From positions 1-29,713 of the forward strand of contig NZ_DASYZI010000166.1 of the NCBI RefSeq assembly GCF_035946395.1: a DNA stretch of 29,713 nt. Direction: 5' to 3'. The notes under the pieces are model-generated. The model had not been told where the DNA came from, did no database searches, and saw only the letters and a list, made by a program, of their open reading frames with translations. This stretch comes from Actinocrinis sp035946395. Lineage in GTDB: Bacteria; Actinomycetota; Actinomycetes; Streptomycetales; Catenulisporaceae. Each line of letters begins with the position of its first letter. Positions within the stretch are counted from its first letter, which is position 1. Shown here in pieces: positions 16,627 to 24,105 of this stretch. The position numbers were made by a program, and so were the translations under genes.

Positions 16627-16947
16627 GTGACCCGAGACCCGAATACCCCGAGCATCTATCACGGCAACGTGCTGCTCGCGGCCATGGCCCGACTGCGCGC
16701 CAACCCGGAGAGCGGCGGCGCCTGGAACCCCCAGCTCACCGAATATCTGCGGCAGACCATGCTCGAAATGGACGCGCAACTCACGAGACGCACCCGCCAC
16801 GAGAGCGACCGGGACTTCCCCGGCACCTGGACCGCAGCCCTCACCCTCGCCCGCGCCATCCTCATCCACACCCCCGACCGCGACGACTTCCCGCTCATCG
16901 ACCCCCTCGACCTGACCACCAACCGCCTCGACGACGACCAGGACTAG
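16627..16947 (+). CDS. Hypothetical helical protein
   Basis: 106 aa from GTG 16627, with GGGG a few bases upstream. Mostly helical: VLLAAMARLRANPESGGAW, then TEYLRQTMLEMDAQLTRRTR, then an ALTLARAIL helix and a very acidic tail (DRDDF to DDDQD). Not recognised as a named family; such proteins are common cargo of actinobacterial plasmids. An earlier in-frame ATG at 16474 would run through the hairpin at 16500-16529 and is rejected. Confidence 0.6.
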   Translation: MTRDPNTPSIYHGNVLLAAMARLRANPESGGAWNPQLTEYLRQTMLEMDAQLTRRTRHESDRDFPGTWTAALTLARAILIHTPDRDDFPLIDPLDLTTNRLDDDQD

Positions 16948-16978
16948 GACGAGGCGTAGCCCGTCCGTTCTCGCTGTT

Positions 16979-17014
16979 CCGCCCGCCCCGGCATCCGCGC
17001 CGGTTGGCGGGCGG
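16979..17014 (+). terminator. Hairpin, copy 2 of a repeated element hairpin
   Basis: Outer 9-bp stem CCGCCCGCC/GGCGGGCGG with a nested CCGG/CCGG inner stem, followed by TTCGGCG as in copy 1 at 16500. Probably terminates or attenuates after the 16627 gene. Confidence 0.55.
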
Positions 17015-17072
17015 TTCGGCGTGGGCGGCCGACCGGCCGACCCGTCCCCGCCTGGAGGGAGCGTTCGCGCTC

Positions 17073-17309
17073 ATGTCCCGCACTGTCCCGTCTCGCGCCG
17101 AGCGCGTTTGCGGCGCCTCGGCTCGCCTGTTGCTGCTGGTGACGCTGTTGTTGATGCTCACCGGTCAGGCGAGCTTGATCCTGGGCGTTGCGCTGCCCGG
17201 CTGGGAGCACGCCGCGATCCTGCTCGACACCCTTGTGCTTGGTTTCTACGCGATCGTCCGCATACTGTTCACTCCGCGCTCCGCGCGTTCTCGCGGGGGA
17301 GTGCGGTGA
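17073..17309 (+). CDS. Small two-helix membrane protein
   Basis: 78 aa from ATG 17073. A basic N-terminus precedes helices at about 17-39 (LLLLVTLLLMLTGQASLILG) and 47-66 (AAILLDTLVLGFYAIVRIL), with a basic tail (RSARSRGGVR). The GGAGG at 17054-17058 is 14 bases from this ATG, rather far, so a slightly earlier non-ATG start is possible. Size, topology and place fit the Spd-type spread proteins. The stop overlaps the next GTG. Confidence 0.6.
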   Translation: MSRTVPSRAERVCGASARLLLLVTLLLMLTGQASLILGVALPGWEHAAILLDTLVLGFYAIVRILFTPRSARSRGGVR

Positions 17310-18022
17310 GCCAGGGTTCTGACTCGTTCACGTCAACCACCCCCGCCCGCAACATGGCGCAACCGGCGGGTTCGCGCATCATCGCTGTACTCGAACAGGC
17401 CTGGTTCGAGATCCGCGCCCGGCATCGCGATGTGCCGCCCGTGGTGGTGATCACGGGTACCGGTCGTCAGGCGCGCGGCTTTGCCACGCTTGGGCATTTC
17501 GGCGCTGACCGCTGGCAAAGCGCGCTGGCCGAAGGCGGGCGGTTGCCGGAGTTGTTCATCGCCGGGGAGTTGCTGGCCGGGCGCGGGCAGCATTCCGGCG
17601 GGCGGGCGGTTCTCAAAACCCTGTTGCACGAGGCCGCACACGGTTTAGCGCACACGCGGCGCGTCAAGGACTGTTCACGGCAGAACCGGTACCACAACCG
17701 GCGTTTCGCCGCTCTGGCCGCCGAGTTGGGTCTGACCGTTCCGGGTGAGCCGCACCCGACGCTGGGCTGGTCGATGGTGACGCTCGAAGACCAGGCCGCC
17801 GCCGGATGGCTGGACGTCATCTCGGCGATCGACGCTGCGCGTCTGCCGCACCTCGGCGTGCTGAGCACGGCCGCCGCGCCGTTGGCCGCGTCCCGCGCCG
17901 GGACCCGCTTCCAGGTGGCGTGTGGGTGCGAGTCGCCTCGGACGTTGTCGATCACGCCCAGGCAGTTCGAGACCGCTGCGCTGATCTGTGGCGCCTGCCG
18001 GGGGCCGTTCGAGCCGAGCTGA
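17306..18022 (+). CDS. SprT-like zinc metalloprotease-like protein
   Basis: 238 aa from GTG 17306, overlapping the previous stop as GTGA. LLHEAAHGLAH (HEAAH near residues 110-114) is a zincin helix. The following QNRYHNRRFAALAAELGL and the C-terminal CGC...CGAC zinc ribbon together match the SprT-like arrangement. SprT/Spartan relatives cut protein from DNA, which would suit a conjugative element, but that is inference. The N-terminal 40 residues (FTSTTPARNMAQPAGS) are variable. The next gene is separated by a hairpin and a pyrimidine tract. Confidence 0.72.
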   Translation: MSQGSDSFTSTTPARNMAQPAGSRIIAVLEQAWFEIRARHRDVPPVVVITGTGRQARGFATLGHFGADRWQSALAEGGRLPELFIAGELLAGRGQHSGGRAVLKTLLHEAAHGLAHTRRVKDCSRQNRYHNRRFAALAAELGLTVPGEPHPTLGWSMVTLEDQAAAGWLDVISAIDAARLPHLGVLSTAAAPLAASRAGTRFQVACGCESPRTLSITPRQFETAALICGACRGPFEPS

Positions 18023-18039
18023 CTCGCGCCACCCGCACA

Positions 18040-18095
18040 CGGCATCCCGGCCGCTTATCCCGGCCTGGGTGCCGTTCTTATTCTTCCTCTTTTTC
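18040..18095 (+). terminator. Intrinsic terminator with pyrimidine tract
   Basis: Stem CGGCA.CCC/GGG.GCCG with an inner CCGGCC pairing region (18040-18074), then a T-rich run with only one purine (18075-18095). This is the clearest canonical terminator in the element. It ends the small-gene operon before the DUF2637 gene, whose ribosome site follows at once. Confidence 0.65.
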
Positions 18096-18111
18096 AGGAT
18101 GGTGATTCCTC

Positions 18112-19125
18112 GTGCTCGACCTCGCCCCGCCCGGCGAGCGGCCCTCGCTCGCGCTCGTCAACGGGCATGCTTTCCCGCCGCAATCATCCGAGCCGATACA
18201 GGAGGCGCCCGGACCGCTGGGCGCCGGGTGGATCACGGTGGTGATCGTGGTCGGCATCATGGCCGCCCTGATCGCGCTGGGCGGCATGGTGCTCTCGTTC
18301 CGCGCGGTGTCCGGCGAGATGGTGCCCGCGTTCGGCGCACGCTGGGCGTGGCTGGTGCCGATCGTGGTGGACCTGACCGTGTTCGTGTTCTCCGGCGTCG
18401 ATCTGGTCTTGGCCAGGCTGGACATGGGTCACCCGCTGGCGCGGTGGACCGTGTATGGCGCCACCGCCGGGACGGTGTGGCTGAACTACTCCGCCGGAGG
18501 CTCGGCGGCCGGGCGTACCGCGCACGTGCTCATGCCCTCGATTTGGGTTGTGTTCATCGAGTTGATGCGGCACGTGGTGCGGCGTCAAACCAACCTGGCC
18601 ACCGGCAGCGTCAGGGAGCCGATCCCGGCCGCCCGCTGGCTGGTGTCGCCGTGGCCGACGCTGAAGCTGTGGCGCCGCATGATCCTGTGGCGCCAGCACT
18701 CCTACACCGCCGCCCTGGTCATGGAGCGCGCCCGGCTGGGCGCTATCGCTGTGGCTAAGCAGATGCGCCCGCACGGTTGGCGCCGCGCGCTCGGCCCGCT
18801 GATGCGCCTTCAGATCAACCTCGGCGAAGCCGACGCCGCTGCCGTGGCCGCAGCGCTGACGCTGGCCGCCGAGCGGCCGTTGACCGGCCACGCACCCGGC
18901 CAGAATCCGGCCACTGATGCGGCCAGCGAGCGGCCTGAGTCCGGCCACGACGACGGTCAGAACGCGGCCAAGCCCCGGCCAACGAAGCGGCCACGCTCCG
19001 GCCGGGACACGGCCGGAAAAGTGGCCAAGGTCACGGCCAAGCACCCGGAGTGGTCGGCCGCGCAGGTGGCCGCGTCGCTGGGCATCGGCGAGCGCACCGC
19101 GCGCCGGTACATGACCGGCCATTGA
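18112..19125 (+). CDS. DUF2637 membrane protein with C-terminal HTH (SpdB-like)
   Basis: 337 aa from GTG 18112, with AGGATGGTGA just upstream. Four transmembrane helices lie in the first 155 residues (about 38-60, 78-100, 110-130, 135-155), typical of DUF2637. Then comes a cytoplasmic helical region, an Ala/Pro/Lys linker (about 250-305), and a C-terminal helix-turn-helix (KHPEWSAAQVAASLGIGERT). DUF2637 proteins sit directly upstream of the FtsK-like transfer gene in many AICEs and are thought to aid transfer or spread at the membrane. Repeated AERP/SERP and TGHxxGQN segments in the linker are low complexity. Confidence 0.86.
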   Translation: MLDLAPPGERPSLALVNGHAFPPQSSEPIQEAPGPLGAGWITVVIVVGIMAALIALGGMVLSFRAVSGEMVPAFGARWAWLVPIVVDLTVFVFSGVDLVLARLDMGHPLARWTVYGATAGTVWLNYSAGGSAAGRTAHVLMPSIWVVFIELMRHVVRRQTNLATGSVREPIPAARWLVSPWPTLKLWRRMILWRQHSYTAALVMERARLGAIAVAKQMRPHGWRRALGPLMRLQINLGEADAAAVAAALTLAAERPLTGHAPGQNPATDAASERPESGHDDGQNAAKPRPTKRPRSGRDTAGKVAKVTAKHPEWSAAQVAASLGIGERTARRYMTGH

Positions 19126-19147
19126 CCCGCACCCGTTCAGCGCCACC

Positions 19148-19184
19148 CGGCCGCGCCGCGCTCACCGCGAGCGGGGCGCGGCCG
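19148..19184 (+). terminator. Hairpin between the DUF2637 gene and traB
   Basis: A 10-bp outer stem CGGCCGCGCC/GGCGCGGCCG continues into a 6-bp inner stem with one mismatch and a 5-nt loop. There is no T-run. It lies 23 bp after the DUF2637 stop and 45 bp before traB, so it could attenuate traB expression. Confidence 0.5.
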
Positions 19185-19228
19185 CTCCACTTCCCCTGCC
19201 CTGTTTCCCTGTTTGGAGGTGCCCGACC

Positions 19229-21328
19229 ATGACACAGACCACCGACCACGCCAACGGCGCGAACGTCACGGACTTGTCCACCCGGCGCACGATGCTCGGC
19301 GCGATCGTGGACGAGGTGGTGATCCCGGACCTGAGAACGGCCACGATGCAGCCCGCCGTGTTCGAGGAGGAGGACGAGTTCGGGCCGGTCCTGCCGCCCT
19401 GGTTGCGCGACCGCAACGCGTTCCTGGGTACCGCGCGCAAGATGTACCGGCGCACCAAGTTCAAGGCCTGCTTTCACGCCCTGCGCCTGCCGCTCTACGG
19501 CGTGCGCTGGACCCGCCGGGCCATCGTCGGCCTGGGACGCTCCATCAAGACCGGCTGGGTTTGGGCGTTCGACCTGGAGGGCCGCCAACTGCGCAAGCAC
19601 ACGGCCGACAGCATGCTGGGCAGCGAGTACGTGCGGATGCGCGAGCAGCACCACCACCGCGTCAAGCTGCGCCTGTGGTCCGCACTGGCCACCTCGCTGA
19701 CCGGCACCGTGGGTCTGGCCATCGGCGAGGCCATGTCCCCGGCCACCCTGCCCACGACCGCGCTGGCCGCGTTCGTCACGCTCGGCATGGTGGGCAAGCC
19801 CGCCGATAACACCGCGCTGTTGGACACCGCGATCGTGCCGCTCTCCGTCGAGCTGACCAGCGAGCACCTGAACACCGCGTTCCGCGCGGCCGGGTTGCTG
19901 GGCAAGGAAGCCGAGCTGGTGATTGTGCAGCCGATCATGCGCGACAGCATGGATATCGGCTACACCTGCGTGCTGGACCTGCCCAAGGGCGGGGGTAAGA
20001 AGGCCGCTGATGTGGTCGCCGCCCGCGACACCCTGGCCGCCGAGCTGGGCATCGACGAAGTGCAGCTCATGGTGTGGCGCATCCGCGCCGGCGAAGGAGG
20101 CCACGCCGCCCGCCTCGGCATGTGGGTCGCCGACGATGACCCGTACATCGGCGGCAAGAGCGCGTCCCCCCTGCTGGACCTGGACTTCTTCGACGTGTGG
20201 CAGCCGATCCCGTTCGGCCGCAACGCCCGAGGCAAGCTCATCGGCCTTTCGCTCATGTGGGAGTCGATGTTCTTCGGCGGTCTGCCCCGGCAGGGCAAGA
20301 CGTTCGCCCAGCGCATCACCGCGGTGGCCGCCGCCCTGGACCCTTTTGCGCGTGTTTACTGCGCTGATGGCAAGGGCGGCCGGGACTGGAAGGCCGTGTC
20401 CCGGATCGCGCACCGGTACATCACCGGAGCCGAAACCGACGCGCTCAAGGCGTTCATGGGCATGCTGCGGGAGCTGATCGGGGAAATGGAGCGTCGCTTT
20501 CAGATCATCAACGGCCTCTCGGATGAGGTGTGCCCCGAGGGCAAGCTCACCCCGCAGATCGCCAAGCGCTACGACATGCCCCCGGTGTTTATCATCATCG
20601 ATGAACTCCAGGAGTACTTCTCCGCTTTGGAGCAGAAGGAGAAGGAGGTGGCCCTCGAACTGCTGTGCCGCCTGGCCCGGCGCGGCCCTGCGGCCGGGTT
20701 CATCTTGAACCTGGCCTCCCAGCGCCCGGACTCGGACTCGGTGCCCACCAAGCTGCGCGAAATGATCAGCATCCGGTTCTCGGTGCGCTGCGTGGACAAG
20801 ACCAGCTCGGACATGGTGCTGGGCAAGGGCAAGGCCGCCATCGGCGCCGACGCGAGCCTGTTGTCCGCCGAGCACAAGGGCGTGGGCGTGCTGGTCACCG
20901 GCCCCGCCGAGTTCGACACCGTGCGCACCGACTACATCGACCTGCCCGCGTTCTCCGTGATCTGCGAGCGGGGCCGCGCCCTGCGCATCGCCGCCAAAAC
21001 CCTGACCGGCGACGCCGCCGGAAAGCTCGCCGACCTGGCCGCTCCGCAGGTCACGATTCCGGCGATCCTGACCGACTGCCTCACGGTGATGCGGCACGCC
21101 ACGACCATGCACACCAGCGAACTGCTGGTCGGCCTGGCCGGCCTCGACGATGATGCCTGGGGCGATTTGACCCCCGACACCCTCGCCGAGCAACTGACCG
21201 CCGCCGGAGTAGTGCGCTCCAGCAAGCAAGTCAGGGCCGGAGCGGACGGAGCCAACCTCGCCGGATACCGCCGCGCCGACCTGGAAGCCGCGATGCCCGC
21301 CACCTGGAACCCCAACCAGGCCGCGTGA
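19229..21328 (+). CDS. FtsK/SpoIIIE-like conjugal DNA translocase TraB (TraSA type)
   Basis: Hexameric membrane ATPase of the actinomycete type that alone moves double-stranded element DNA from donor to recipient. 699 aa, GGAGG 9 bases before the ATG. Hydrophobic segments near 150-195 (LWSALATSLTGTVGLAIG, TTALAAFVTLGMVG) provide the membrane anchor. The motor domain has Walker A GLPRQGKT near 350-357 and Walker B VFIIIDEL near 453-460. FILNLASQRPDSDSVPTKLR matches the FtsK/SpoIIIE core. The C-terminal 80 residues could be the winged helix that reads clt repeats. A repeat-rich locus follows directly. Confidence 0.93.
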   Translation: MTQTTDHANGANVTDLSTRRTMLGAIVDEVVIPDLRTATMQPAVFEEEDEFGPVLPPWLRDRNAFLGTARKMYRRTKFKACFHALRLPLYGVRWTRRAIVGLGRSIKTGWVWAFDLEGRQLRKHTADSMLGSEYVRMREQHHHRVKLRLWSALATSLTGTVGLAIGEAMSPATLPTTALAAFVTLGMVGKPADNTALLDTAIVPLSVELTSEHLNTAFRAAGLLGKEAELVIVQPIMRDSMDIGYTCVLDLPKGGGKKAADVVAARDTLAAELGIDEVQLMVWRIRAGEGGHAARLGMWVADDDPYIGGKSASPLLDLDFFDVWQPIPFGRNARGKLIGLSLMWESMFFGGLPRQGKTFAQRITAVAAALDPFARVYCADGKGGRDWKAVSRIAHRYITGAETDALKAFMGMLRELIGEMERRFQIINGLSDEVCPEGKLTPQIAKRYDMPPVFIIIDELQEYFSALEQKEKEVALELLCRLARRGPAAGFILNLASQRPDSDSVPTKLREMISIRFSVRCVDKTSSDMVLGKGKAAIGADASLLSAEHKGVGVLVTGPAEFDTVRTDYIDLPAFSVICERGRALRIAAKTLTGDAAGKLADLAAPQVTIPAILTDCLTVMRHATTMHTSELLVGLAGLDDDAWGDLTPDTLAEQLTAAGVVRSSKQVRAGADGANLAGYRRADLEAAMPATWNPNQAA

Positions 21329-21585
21329 CCGTGTAAAGGCCACCCCCGTTACAACCCCTTTACAGCCGGGCGGGTCGCGCGAACCAGCGTGGCCCGCCCG
21401 GTGAGTCACGGGGACCCGTTACACCCGTAACCCCCCGTGTAATGCCCCCGCCATGCCCCGTGACCAGGCATGTAACGCCTGTCACGGGGCCTGTCGCACT
21501 CCGGGCACGCCCGCGAGAAACACGCTCACACGCCCGGACAGGACACACCCGCCCGCACCCCGTGACACCGCCAGGAGACTGACCC
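21329..21585. other. Repeat-rich locus after traB, candidate clt (TraB recognition site)
   Basis: Two interleaved families occur here. CCCCGTGAC (either strand) is at 21405-21413, 21456-21464, 21481-21489 and 21558-21566. TTACA/TGTAA is at 21332, 21349, 21360, 21419, 21438 and 21471. A 9-bp hairpin CCGGGCGGG/CCCGCCCGG lies at 21366-21401. In Streptomyces plasmids TraB binds short repeats (TRS) in the clt locus at or near the 3' end of traB. Position and structure fit; the repeat sequence differs from the GACCCGGA known for pSVH1. Confidence 0.55.
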
Positions 21586-22140
21586 ATGCCCCGAACCAAC
21601 CGGTATCGAACACGCGCCGCACAACGCCATCGACGCAAGAACCTGACCCGCCGACTCAAGCGCGCGGTCCGCCGCCGCGTCCACCACGCCGCCGCCAAAC
21701 TCCGCGCCCAGCACGCTCGGCGCACAATGCGCCGCACCAACCGACGCCTGGAAATCCAACGCGCACGCGCCGCCGCGCCGCTCGCGGTGCGCTCGATCAC
21801 CGGCACCCGCCGACCCGCCAAAAACGCGACAGCCACCACGGCGGCCCGGCCCGCCATCCCGGTAAACGGCACCGCAGCGCCGATGACCCAACGAGTCAAA
21901 CGCGGCAAAGGCGGACGGTTCAACGGCTCCACCGGCACCGCCAAGAACACCAAGAAGACCACCGCCAAGAAGACCAGCGCGAGCAAAAGCACCGCGAAAA
22001 CCACCGCGCTCACACCCGAAGCGCGTAAGAACGCCGCATTCCACCGCACACTGACGGCCGGAGACAAACGCGCCGCCCGCATCGACAATCGCACCGAGGC
22101 CGCAGACAAGCGCATCGACCGCATACTCCCCGACACCTGA
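21586..22140 (+). CDS. Very basic, histone H1-like protein
   Basis: 184 aa with AGGAG 9 bases before the ATG. Extremely Arg/Lys/Ala-rich: the N-terminal third is an Arg-rich helix (NLTRRLKRAVRRRVHHAAAK), and the centre near 118-140 has Lys-Thr-Ala repeats like histone H1 tails (KNTKKTTAKKTSASKSTAK). The C-terminus is a charged helix. It probably binds DNA without sequence specificity. Place after traB and clt hints at a role in packaging transferred DNA, but this is inference. No named family. Followed by a 21-bp hairpin. Confidence 0.68.
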   Translation: MPRTNRYRTRAAQRHRRKNLTRRLKRAVRRRVHHAAAKLRAQHARRTMRRTNRRLEIQRARAAAPLAVRSITGTRRPAKNATATTAARPAIPVNGTAAPMTQRVKRGKGGRFNGSTGTAKNTKKTTAKKTSASKSTAKTTALTPEARKNAAFHRTLTAGDKRAARIDNRTEAADKRIDRILPDT

Positions 22141-22169
22141 CCCGAGCCCCGAACTACCGCCTAACCAAC

Positions 22170-22220
22170 CAGGGCACAGCGATCCGGTCCTGTAGCTCGG
22201 GACCGGATCGCTGTGCCCTG
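22170..22220 (+). terminator. 21-bp perfect hairpin
   Basis: The left arm 22170-22190 and right arm 22200-22220 are exact complements, with a 9-nt loop. It lies 30 bp after the basic-protein stop and 18 bp before the broken PAPS-reductase-like gene. No T-run. Strong terminator, attenuator, or cruciform-forming site. Confidence 0.7.
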
Positions 22221-22238
22221 CGCGAAAGGACCCGTCCC

Positions 22239-22427
22239 ATGTCCGAACCGTTGACCACGTTCAGTTTCGGCGGCGGCGTTCAGTCCGTCGCCTGCTTCGT
22301 CTTGGCCGCCACCGGCCTCATCCCCTACCGCATATTCCTGTTCGTGAATGTCGCCGACGACAGCGAACACCCCGCCACCCTGGACTACCTGTCACTGCAG
22401 TCACGCCAGCCTCCGAGCGCTGGCTAG
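22239..22427 (+). pseudogene. PAPS-reductase-like protein, N-terminal fragment
   Basis: From the ATG with AAAGGA upstream it reads MSEPLTTFSFGGGVQSVACF and continues to DDSEHPATLDYL, the N-terminal third of a PAPS-reductase / adenine nucleotide alpha-hydrolase-like protein (PP-loop GGGVQS at 11-16). After about residue 52 (near 22395) the family pattern stops, 10 unrelated residues follow, and the frame ends. The C-terminal part lies in the same orientation at 26084-26590. Such genes are common in AICEs between tra and rep; their substrate is unknown. Broken by a 3.7-kb insertion. Confidence 0.82.
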
Positions 22428-22543
22428 CGGTGCCACGTTTGCCGCATCATGAGCGTGATGAGAGTGCTCATGCAGCCGTCGATGAACCCACGGTCGGCGA
22501 ACTGCGGAGGCTAGCCAACCACTAGGCCGGTGCGGCCTAATGC

Positions 22544-22574
22544 GTGAGGCCCCGCCGGGGGTACGGGGCCTCAC
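22544..22574. terminator. Hairpin downstream of the anti-sigma gene
   Basis: A perfect 11-bp stem GTGAGGCCCCG/CGGGGCCTCAC with a 9-nt loop, 56 bp beyond the stop of the leftward anti-sigma gene. A second short stem AGGCCG/CGGCCT lies next to it (near 22524-22538). Confidence 0.6.
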
Positions 22575-22629
22575 GGTGCGGATACGAATTTTGGTAACTG
22601 CATCCGCTATCTAGGTGGCCTAAAATTGC

Positions 22630-23370
22630 TTATGAGCGATGGATCGGGGTAACAGTACTTCTGGCAGCTGCAGGATGGTCAGTATCGATCACTTGCCCGG
22701 ATTGGTCGTAGGCAGTGATGGTTGCGGCATCCGCACCTGACGGCCACCAGGCCAGGAAGTAGGGGCCGCTGGTGCTCGCGATAACGGTGCGACCGTCAGT
22801 GGTAGTCACCTCGACCGTGGCGACGTTGGGGCCGATGCGGCCGAATGCGAAGCGGGTGGCGCCTGGTCCGCTGGCTTGCCCGGATTGGGCATCGTCGACA
22901 ACGAGGATGCTGGCGGGGGTGCTGGCGACGAGCGGCTCGATGCCGGCGAAGCGGGCTTGTTCGGTGCCGATGCAAATTCCTACTGTGCGGCCATCGGCCA
23001 TGGCGATACTGGTCGTTGTCCCGCGCTGCTCACCAATCGCGATGAGGTTGGGTCCTGACGGCGGTAGTCCTGCGAATATTGGGACGTGGGACAGTTCGAT
23101 GCGACATTGAGACATCGCAGAGTTGAGAGCGGCGGCGGACAATCGGTCCGGTACGGTGCTCCACGCGGTGAGCGATGGACCAGCGTTGAGCGTGAACGAG
23201 AGAGCGAGGGCAATACCCGCAGCAAGTGCGACGCTCAAGCGCACCGCGAGCCGCCTGCGTGGTTGGCGTCGATGGGCCCGGACCCCGGCGAGCAAGCTGG
23301 CGCGCAACGCCAGCTTGCGCTGAGGGTCCAGTGGCCGCCACGTTTCCAGGAGATCATGTTCAGTGGTCAT
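22630..23370 (-). CDS. Membrane protein, probable anti-sigma factor of the adjacent ECF sigma
   Basis: 246 aa. The N-terminal cytoplasmic 40 residues (LLETWRPLDPQRKLALRASL) precede one transmembrane helix at about 43-64 and an extracytoplasmic domain of about 180 residues rich in beta strands (VATVEVTTTDGRTVIAS). Its ATG overlaps the sigma stop as ATGA, the usual arrangement of ECF sigma and cognate anti-sigma. There is no HxxxCxxC zinc motif, so it is not a ZAS-type anti-sigma; the assignment rests on topology and coupling. The signal sensed outside the cell is unknown. Confidence 0.68.
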   Translation of the reverse strand: MTTEHDLLETWRPLDPQRKLALRASLLAGVRAHRRQPRRRLAVRLSVALAAGIALALSFTLNAGPSLTAWSTVPDRLSAAALNSAMSQCRIELSHVPIFAGLPPSGPNLIAIGEQRGTTTSIAMADGRTVGICIGTEQARFAGIEPLVASTPASILVVDDAQSGQASGPGATRFAFGRIGPNVATVEVTTTDGRTVIASTSGPYFLAWWPSGADAATITAYDQSGQVIDTDHPAAARSTVTPIHRS

Positions 23371-23960
23371 AGCGTCTCTCCAAAGGTATTCAAGCGCACG
23401 GATGCGAGGTCGACACGCAACTGGGAGCGAGCGCGAGAAAGACGGGATTTGACCGTCCCTTCGGGGATGGCTAGGGACGCAGCTGCCGTTTTCGTGTCAA
23501 CCTGTCCAATCAGGCATAGCTCCACAACATCCCGCTGATCCTTAGGGAGCCTGCGTAGTGCCACCGTCATCGCCGCCAGCGCAGCCCGGTAGTCGACGGC
23601 TGCAGCAACATCGGCAGCGTGGTCGGGTTGGTTGCCTTCCACAGGGAAACGCCTCAAAGCTGCCACATAACGTCGGAGACTGCGATGGTGACGCAGACAC
23701 ACCCGTGCAGCAATCCCGTAGAGCAGGGGCAGCGCAGTAGGGGTGGTTAGCGGCAGTTTGGCTCGGCAACGCCACGCTTCGAGAAACACCGTCGCGGTCA
23801 AGTCGTCAGCATCAGAGTACGAACCGACCCGGTGGGCACAGTAGTTGTAGATCGCATCAACATACTGGTCGAAGATTGTGGCGAAGGCGTCGCTGTCACC
23901 GGTCCGTACGGCTTCCCACAGGACGGTGTCTTCATGCACGCCGATTGTCGTCACACCCAC
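23367..23960 (-). CDS. ECF RNA polymerase sigma factor
   Basis: 197 aa. Region 2 (about 20-70) includes DAFATIFDQYVDAIYNYCAH and DADDLTATVFLEAWRCR, which bind core and the -10 element. Region 4 (about 130-185) includes LPKDQRDVVELCLIGQVDTK and IPEGTVKSRLSRARSQLR, the -35-reading helix-turn-helix. Start GTG 23960 has no ribosome site. GGAACC about 35 bp upstream could be the -35 of an autoregulated promoter. It probably directs genes in this insert, including the secreted protein, but I found no matching promoter there. Confidence 0.9.
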   Translation of the reverse strand: MGVTTIGVHEDTVLWEAVRTGDSDAFATIFDQYVDAIYNYCAHRVGSYSDADDLTATVFLEAWRCRAKLPLTTPTALPLLYGIAARVCLRHHRSLRRYVAALRRFPVEGNQPDHAADVAAAVDYRAALAAMTVALRRLPKDQRDVVELCLIGQVDTKTAAASLAIPEGTVKSRLSRARSQLRVDLASVRLNTFGETL

Positions 23961-24053
23961 TTATGCCCGCTCGGACGTCGCCGGTTCCCCGCCAGCTTGT
24001 ATGACCACGGCCCCACCGGTGGCGGGGCCGCATCCACCGAGCGGGCGGACAAG

Positions 24054-24095
24054 CAGCACGGTGGGACGGGCCGTCAGGCCCGTCCCACCGTGCTG
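24054..24095. terminator. 19-bp hairpin terminator of the secreted-protein gene
   Basis: A perfect 19-bp stem (24054-24072 with 24077-24095) and GTCA loop, starting 10 bases after the stop of the leftward gene. It is the most stable hairpin after that at 22170. It isolates the sigma operon from the secreted-protein gene. Confidence 0.75.
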
Positions 24096-24105
24096 TATTG
24101 TGATG

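Noticed and set aside
19031..21409. 792-codon open frame antisense to traB
   Set aside because: Shadow of traB with His/Gly/Gln-rich composition and no family motif; the plus strand carries clear FtsK motifs.
22404..22520. IS remnant or integron attC-like site from inverted GCCTCCG/CGGAGGC and GGCTAGC segments
   Set aside because: Arms are short and unequal, there are no conserved attC core sites, and no coding remnant of a transposase was found.
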